Below are positions 60,598 through 64,000 of a stretch of DNA of 64,000 nucleotides, piece by piece. This stretch comes from Dyella caseinilytica (lineage in GTDB: Bacteria > Pseudomonadota > Gammaproteobacteria > Xanthomonadales > Rhodanobacteraceae). The notes beneath the pieces were generated by a model, which was not told the origin of the DNA, searched no databases, and worked only from the letters and a program-made list of their open reading frames with translations. Position numbers and translations under genes: made by a program. The stretch spans positions 3,534,001-3,598,000 of the forward strand of contig NZ_CP064030.1 in the NCBI RefSeq assembly GCF_016865235.1, read 5' to 3'. Positions within the stretch are counted from its first letter, which is position 1; each line of letters opens with the position of its first letter.

Positions 60598-60750
60598 GCT
60601 TTCTCCGTATCGTCCGAACGACGGACCGCCCGGTCACGCCGGGCAGCGCCACCCTAGCAAGTCCCCGCGAACCCTGCCAAACCGGCGGCAAGGATGCGGC
60701 CAGATGTCAAATCAACGATCATTCCCTTTTTGGATTTCCGGGGTGATGCC

Positions 60751-61392
60751 ATGAGCAACAGCGACGAAAAGCGCCTGGCGGGCGAAGCCGCCATCAAGTA
60801 TGTGGAAGATGGTGCCATTGTCGGCGTCGGCACCGGTTCAACGGTCGCTTTCTTTATCGATGCGCTGGCCAGCATCAAAGATCGCATCCAGGGTGCTGTA
60901 TCCAGTTCGGAACAATCCACTGCACAGCTGAAGAAGCACGGCATCCCCGTGTTCGATCTCAACGCCACCGGCCCGCTCGCACTGTACGTGGATGGCGCGG
61001 ACGAATGCGATCTGCACAAGCGCCTGATCAAAGGCGGTGGCGCGGCGCTTACCCGCGAGAAGATCATTGCCGAAGCAGCACAGAAGTTTGTCTGCATCAT
61101 CGACGCCAGTAAGCGCGTCGACCTGCTCGGCAAATTCCCACTGCCGATCGAAGTGATTCCCATGGCGCGCAGCCTAGTCGGCCGCGAGATCGTCAAGCGC
61201 GGCGGCAACCCGGTCTGGCGCGACGGCGTGGTTACCGACAATGGCAACTGGATCATCGACGTGCACGGCTGGCAGATCGCCGATCCGGTGGCGCTGGAAA
61301 ATGATCTGAATCAAATTCCTGGCATCGTCACTGTTGGCCTATTTGCACGACGCTCGGCGGACGTTGTTTTAATCGGCGACAAGATAATGTAG
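60751..61392 (+). CDS. rpiA: Ribose-5-phosphate isomerase A
   Basis: The 213-residue enzyme interconverts ribose-5-phosphate and ribulose-5-phosphate in the pentose phosphate pathway. Motifs are VGVGTGSTVAFFIDAL, LYVDGADECDLHKRLIKGGGAALTREKIIA with the catalytic Asp and Glu residues, and WRDGVVTDNGNWIIDVHG. The ATG at 60751 has a GGGG run 7 bases upstream. The frame opens at 60694. A strong terminator follows. Confidence 0.97.
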   Translation: MSNSDEKRLAGEAAIKYVEDGAIVGVGTGSTVAFFIDALASIKDRIQGAVSSSEQSTAQLKKHGIPVFDLNATGPLALYVDGADECDLHKRLIKGGGAALTREKIIAEAAQKFVCIIDASKRVDLLGKFPLPIEVIPMARSLVGREIVKRGGNPVWRDGVVTDNGNWIIDVHGWQIADPVALENDLNQIPGIVTVGLFARRSADVVLIGDKIM

Positions 61393-61435
61393 TCACCCGC
61401 CAAATGGCGTGACTCATAAACCTCTTCGTTGTTAT

Positions 61436-61466
61436 AAAGAAAAGGCCCAAACAGGGCCTTTTCTTT
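61436..61466 (+). terminator. Rho-independent terminator of rpiA
   Basis: AAAGAAAAGGCCC pairs with GGGCCTTTTCTTT over a 5-base loop; the stem carries its own A and T runs, so it can work in both directions. Confidence 0.92.
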
Positions 61467-61800
61467 TAACCCTAATGATTAAAGACGGTTGAGCAAGCCA
61501 TTACCCTACCTTGGCACGGAACTTTTTTTGTCGAAAATAATTACATTATATAAAACAATAACTTATAAAACTTTCTCGCGCTCAGGTGACGACAATTTCG
61601 GCGTGCATCAATACCGAAACTTTGCATTGAGCAAGCGAGTTATATATCCCTATTATTTAATCGCAAATTAATGCGGATGCGACTTTTGACATATTGTCAA
61701 TAAGCCTTCACATTTATATAAGGGGAGAGTGAGGGGCAGGGGCGTTGCGTGCCTGCAGTCACATCTTCTGACTGTGCATAAATTCGAGGGAGCCAAAATA
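61467..61800. other. AT-rich intergenic region before the TonB-dependent receptor
   Basis: These 334 bp contain long A/T runs between about 61485 and 61725, in marked contrast to the GC-rich surroundings. A 60-codon frame at 61489-61671 has no coding character. The receptor promoter lies at the right end. Confidence 0.5.
61686..61722 (+). promoter_or_regulatory. Promoter of the TonB-dependent receptor, with a dyad over the -35
   Basis: TTGTCA at 61694-61699 and TATAAG at 61717-61722 form a -35/-10 pair with 17-bp spacing, 79 bp ahead of the start. The -35 is part of a perfect palindrome TTGACA-TAT-TGTCAA (61686-61700), which could be an operator for a repressor. Confidence 0.55.
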
Positions 61801-64000
61801 ATGAGTAAGCAATTAAGGACCACGGCGCTGGCCGCCGTGATAGCGGCTGTTTTGTATTTTCCGGCCGCCCACGCTCAGGACACGCAGACGACATCTCCCA
61901 ATAACGATCAATCGTCGTCGTCGAGCAATGAAAAGCCCGCAGATGCGACTCGTTTGAAGACGGTTGTGGTCAGCGGCTCGCTGTTCAACGATGCACAGAT
62001 CGATACCGCGACGCCGACTTACACCATTACCGCCAAAGACATGAAGGCGCAGGGCTTCAACAACGTCGCAGAAGTGCTGGCGAACTCTGTTTACTCGACT
62101 GGCGCGAACTTTTCAGGCGGCAGCGTCGGCAACAACATTACGCCAGGCGCGCAGACCATCAACCTGTACGGCCTGAATCCCGACTTCACCCTGGTGCTGA
62201 TCGACGGCAAGCCGCTCAGCCAGTTCGGCCAGCTCTACAACGGCCAGAGCAACTTCACCAACGTTTCCAATATTCCCATCACCATCGTTGATCACATCGA
62301 CATCATGCCCGGTGGTGGCTCGTCGATTTACGGTTCCAACGCCATTGCCGGCGTCGTGAACATCGTGCTCAAACAGCACATGGACGGCGTGGAAGTGACT
62401 GCGCGCTCCAATACCTACCAGGGTGGCGGCGGTGGCGGCAGCGTCCTCTCTGCCGTGGGTGGTCACGACTTTGGCAAGCTGGACGTCATCGGTGCATTCG
62501 AGTACGACCATTCAACGCCGATGTGGGGCTACCAGCGTCCGTTTGTCGACAGCTCCAACTACAACCCGAACGGGCTGAACATCCTGCCGGTCTCGGTCGG
62601 CGTGCTGAACTACGGTAATCCGGCCTCGTCGAGCTATACGGGCATCCAGACCGGATTCATCAGCCCACCCAACGGCTGCGGCAGCCTTGCAGGCCTTTAT
62701 GGCGGCAGCACCGTGTTGACCAATGGCGCAAAGAGTACCCCGCCGCTGTCCGGCAATTATTGCGGATCGCCAGCGACCAACTCTTACGTGACGCTGGCCA
62801 ATGAGAACGAGAGCTACGACAGTATGCTCAAGCTCAAATACAACGTCAGCGACAACCTTCAGTTCTACGCTGACGCGTTGGTCGACTTCCAGAAACAGAA
62901 ATACGACAACGGCGGCTCGCAGACCAATTACTGGAGCCCGCTGGACTTCGGCTCGAACATCGTCGATGCCAATACCGGCAATGTCGTTTCCCCGCTGTAC
63001 TCGTTTGCTCCGGAAGAAATCCCCGGCGGTTACTACGGTGTGATGACCCGGCAGAACGATCTGCTGTATCAAGCTGACGTTGGCGCCAAGGGCACGTTCG
63101 GCAACTCCAACTGGAATTGGGACATCTACTTCCTGCGCTCGGGCGACAAGACCACGCTGAGCATGCCGGTCAGGCTGGCCTCCGCCGTGGACAACTTCTT
63201 CCTCAACCGCTTCCTGGGCGGCGGCTCGGTGGGAACCGAATACGGCTACAACGTCTACAACATCAACTACAACGCGTTCTTCCAGCCGATTACACCGCAG
63301 CAGTACGCCAGCTTCTCGACGAACATCCCAGCCAGCAGCAACACCTGGATCAACACTACCCGCGCCACGATCAGCAATGACAGCCTGTTCGCACTGCCTG
63401 GCGGTGATGCCGCGCTGGCCTTCTTGCTGGAAGGCGGCAGCCAGGCGTGGTATCAGCCTGTGAACAGCTTGCTGGCCAGCGGTCAGGTTTGGGGCCAGTC
63501 TGCTACCTCCGGTGGCGGCGAACGCTCGCATCAGGACGCTGCCTTCGAGTTCAACTTGCCACTGCTTAAGCAGCTGACGATGGATCTGTCAGCCCGTTAC
63601 GACTACTACAACATCGGCAATGGCAGCGATGCCGCGTCCAACCACAAGCTCACCTACAAGATCGGGCTTGAGTATCGTCCGTTCGACAACTGGCTGATCC
63701 GCGGCAATTACACCACCTCGTTCATGGCGCCGGACCTGGCGTCGATGTTCCTGGGCGCATCGACCACCTACTCGTACATGCCAGATCCGTATCTGTGCGC
63801 CATCAATGGCAACACCAATTGCCAGAACTACTACGAAAACGCGATCAACTACATCTACTCCAACCGCGACCTCAAGCCGACGACCGCAACGAGCTGGTCG
63901 GCAGGTACGGTGTGGTCGCCGATGAACAACTTGAACCTGAGTGTCGATTTCCTGCATCTGTCGGTCCAGAATGAAATCATCCAGCAGAATATTCCGGAAC
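61801..64000 (+). CDS. TonB-dependent outer-membrane receptor (partial, runs off the window)
   Basis: The frame opens at the ATG 61801 (AGGGAG 8 bases upstream) and stays open for 733 codons to the window edge. It has a signal peptide (about 1-24, ending AAHAQ), a Ser/Asn-rich stretch, a TonB-box-like TRLKTVVVSGS, a plug domain with NLYGLNPDFTLVLIDGKPL and IDIMPGGGSSIYGSNAIAGVVNIVL, then a beta-barrel. Aromatic strands such as DLSARYDYYNIG and IGLEYRPFDNWLIRGNYTTSFMAPD are visible. It resembles the large receptors of Xanthomonadales for siderophores, B12 or glycans. The substrate is unknown. Confidence 0.93.
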   Translation, partial: MSKQLRTTALAAVIAAVLYFPAAHAQDTQTTSPNNDQSSSSSNEKPADATRLKTVVVSGSLFNDAQIDTATPTYTITAKDMKAQGFNNVAEVLANSVYSTGANFSGGSVGNNITPGAQTINLYGLNPDFTLVLIDGKPLSQFGQLYNGQSNFTNVSNIPITIVDHIDIMPGGGSSIYGSNAIAGVVNIVLKQHMDGVEVTARSNTYQGGGGGGSVLSAVGGHDFGKLDVIGAFEYDHSTPMWGYQRPFVDSSNYNPNGLNILPVSVGVLNYGNPASSSYTGIQTGFISPPNGCGSLAGLYGGSTVLTNGAKSTPPLSGNYCGSPATNSYVTLANENESYDSMLKLKYNVSDNLQFYADALVDFQKQKYDNGGSQTNYWSPLDFGSNIVDANTGNVVSPLYSFAPEEIPGGYYGVMTRQNDLLYQADVGAKGTFGNSNWNWDIYFLRSGDKTTLSMPVRLASAVDNFFLNRFLGGGSVGTEYGYNVYNINYNAFFQPITPQQYASFSTNIPASSNTWINTTRATISNDSLFALPGGDAALAFLLEGGSQAWYQPVNSLLASGQVWGQSATSGGGERSHQDAAFEFNLPLLKQLTMDLSARYDYYNIGNGSDAASNHKLTYKIGLEYRPFDNWLIRGNYTTSFMAPDLASMFLGASTTYSYMPDPYLCAINGNTNCQNYYENAINYIYSNRDLKPTTATSWSAGTVWSPMNNLNLSVDFLHLSVQNEIIQQNIPE

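Noticed and set aside
61489..61671. 60-codon frame in the AT-rich region after rpiA
   Set aside because: It begins inside AT-rich non-coding sequence, has no Shine-Dalgarno, and has no coding character.

Overview
The window is a GC-rich chromosomal segment of a gammaproteobacterium, most likely of the order Xanthomonadales and probably the Rhodanobacteraceae (Dyella/Luteibacter/Frateuria type). That placement is inference. It rests on a ponA/mrcA gene divergent from pilMNOPQ, a complete moxR-bat operon, the zapA-6S RNA-fthC arrangement, a large TonB-dependent receptor and the base composition. I see no prophage, transposase, CRISPR array, tRNA or rRNA. Nearly all of it is core genome, and the accessory character is confined to intergenic repeats, a few unknown proteins and an AT-rich patch near the right end.

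Layout, left to right. 50-2035: an ABC efflux operon (adaptor and ATPase; the permease lies off the left edge). 2366-6386: a FAH-family hydrolase, mscL, a secreted M28 peptidase, a MarR regulator and a divergent macrodomain protein. 13546 down to 6395: a six-gene moxR-DUF58-DUF4381-batA-batBC-batD operon in which every junction overlaps. 18887 down to 13676: pilMNOPQ, the type IV pilus alignment complex and secretin, with the penicillin-binding protein gene mrcA divergent. 22166-31185: an unknown conserved gene, gltA, rpmE2, a nucleoside hydrolase, and the rpoZ-spoT-ridA-recG set. 31383-35862: mlaA and a divergent mlaFEDCB operon for outer-membrane lipid asymmetry. 35957-44312: yicC-gmk facing away from rph-rdgB-hemW, then a DUF1631-PilZ pair and pepQ. 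44868-51378: a cytochrome bd oxidase operon (cydAB, a CydX-like small subunit, cydDC). 51492-54367: an unknown secreted protein and phospholipase C. 54795-57320: ygfB-pepP divergent from a ZapB-like gene and zapA. 57326-59232: 6S RNA, fthC and an EVE-domain gene. 59416-64000: a Kch-type potassium channel, rpiA and the first 733 codons of a TonB-dependent receptor.

The most unusual signal is a pair of related structured repeats, each of 270-290 bp, on either side of fthC (57595-57884 and 58513-58780). Each has an outer stem of 29-33 bp enclosing two long hairpins of 83-98 bp. At least one inner stem differs between the copies by a compensatory base-pair change. Each copy ends next to the ribosome-binding site or start codon of the following gene. 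I do not recognise this Y-shaped family. Second-tier observations are an MlaD protein with two tandem MCE domains, a CydX-like subunit carrying an extra N-terminal membrane helix, and a fused BatB-BatC protein with a long Q/N-rich tract.
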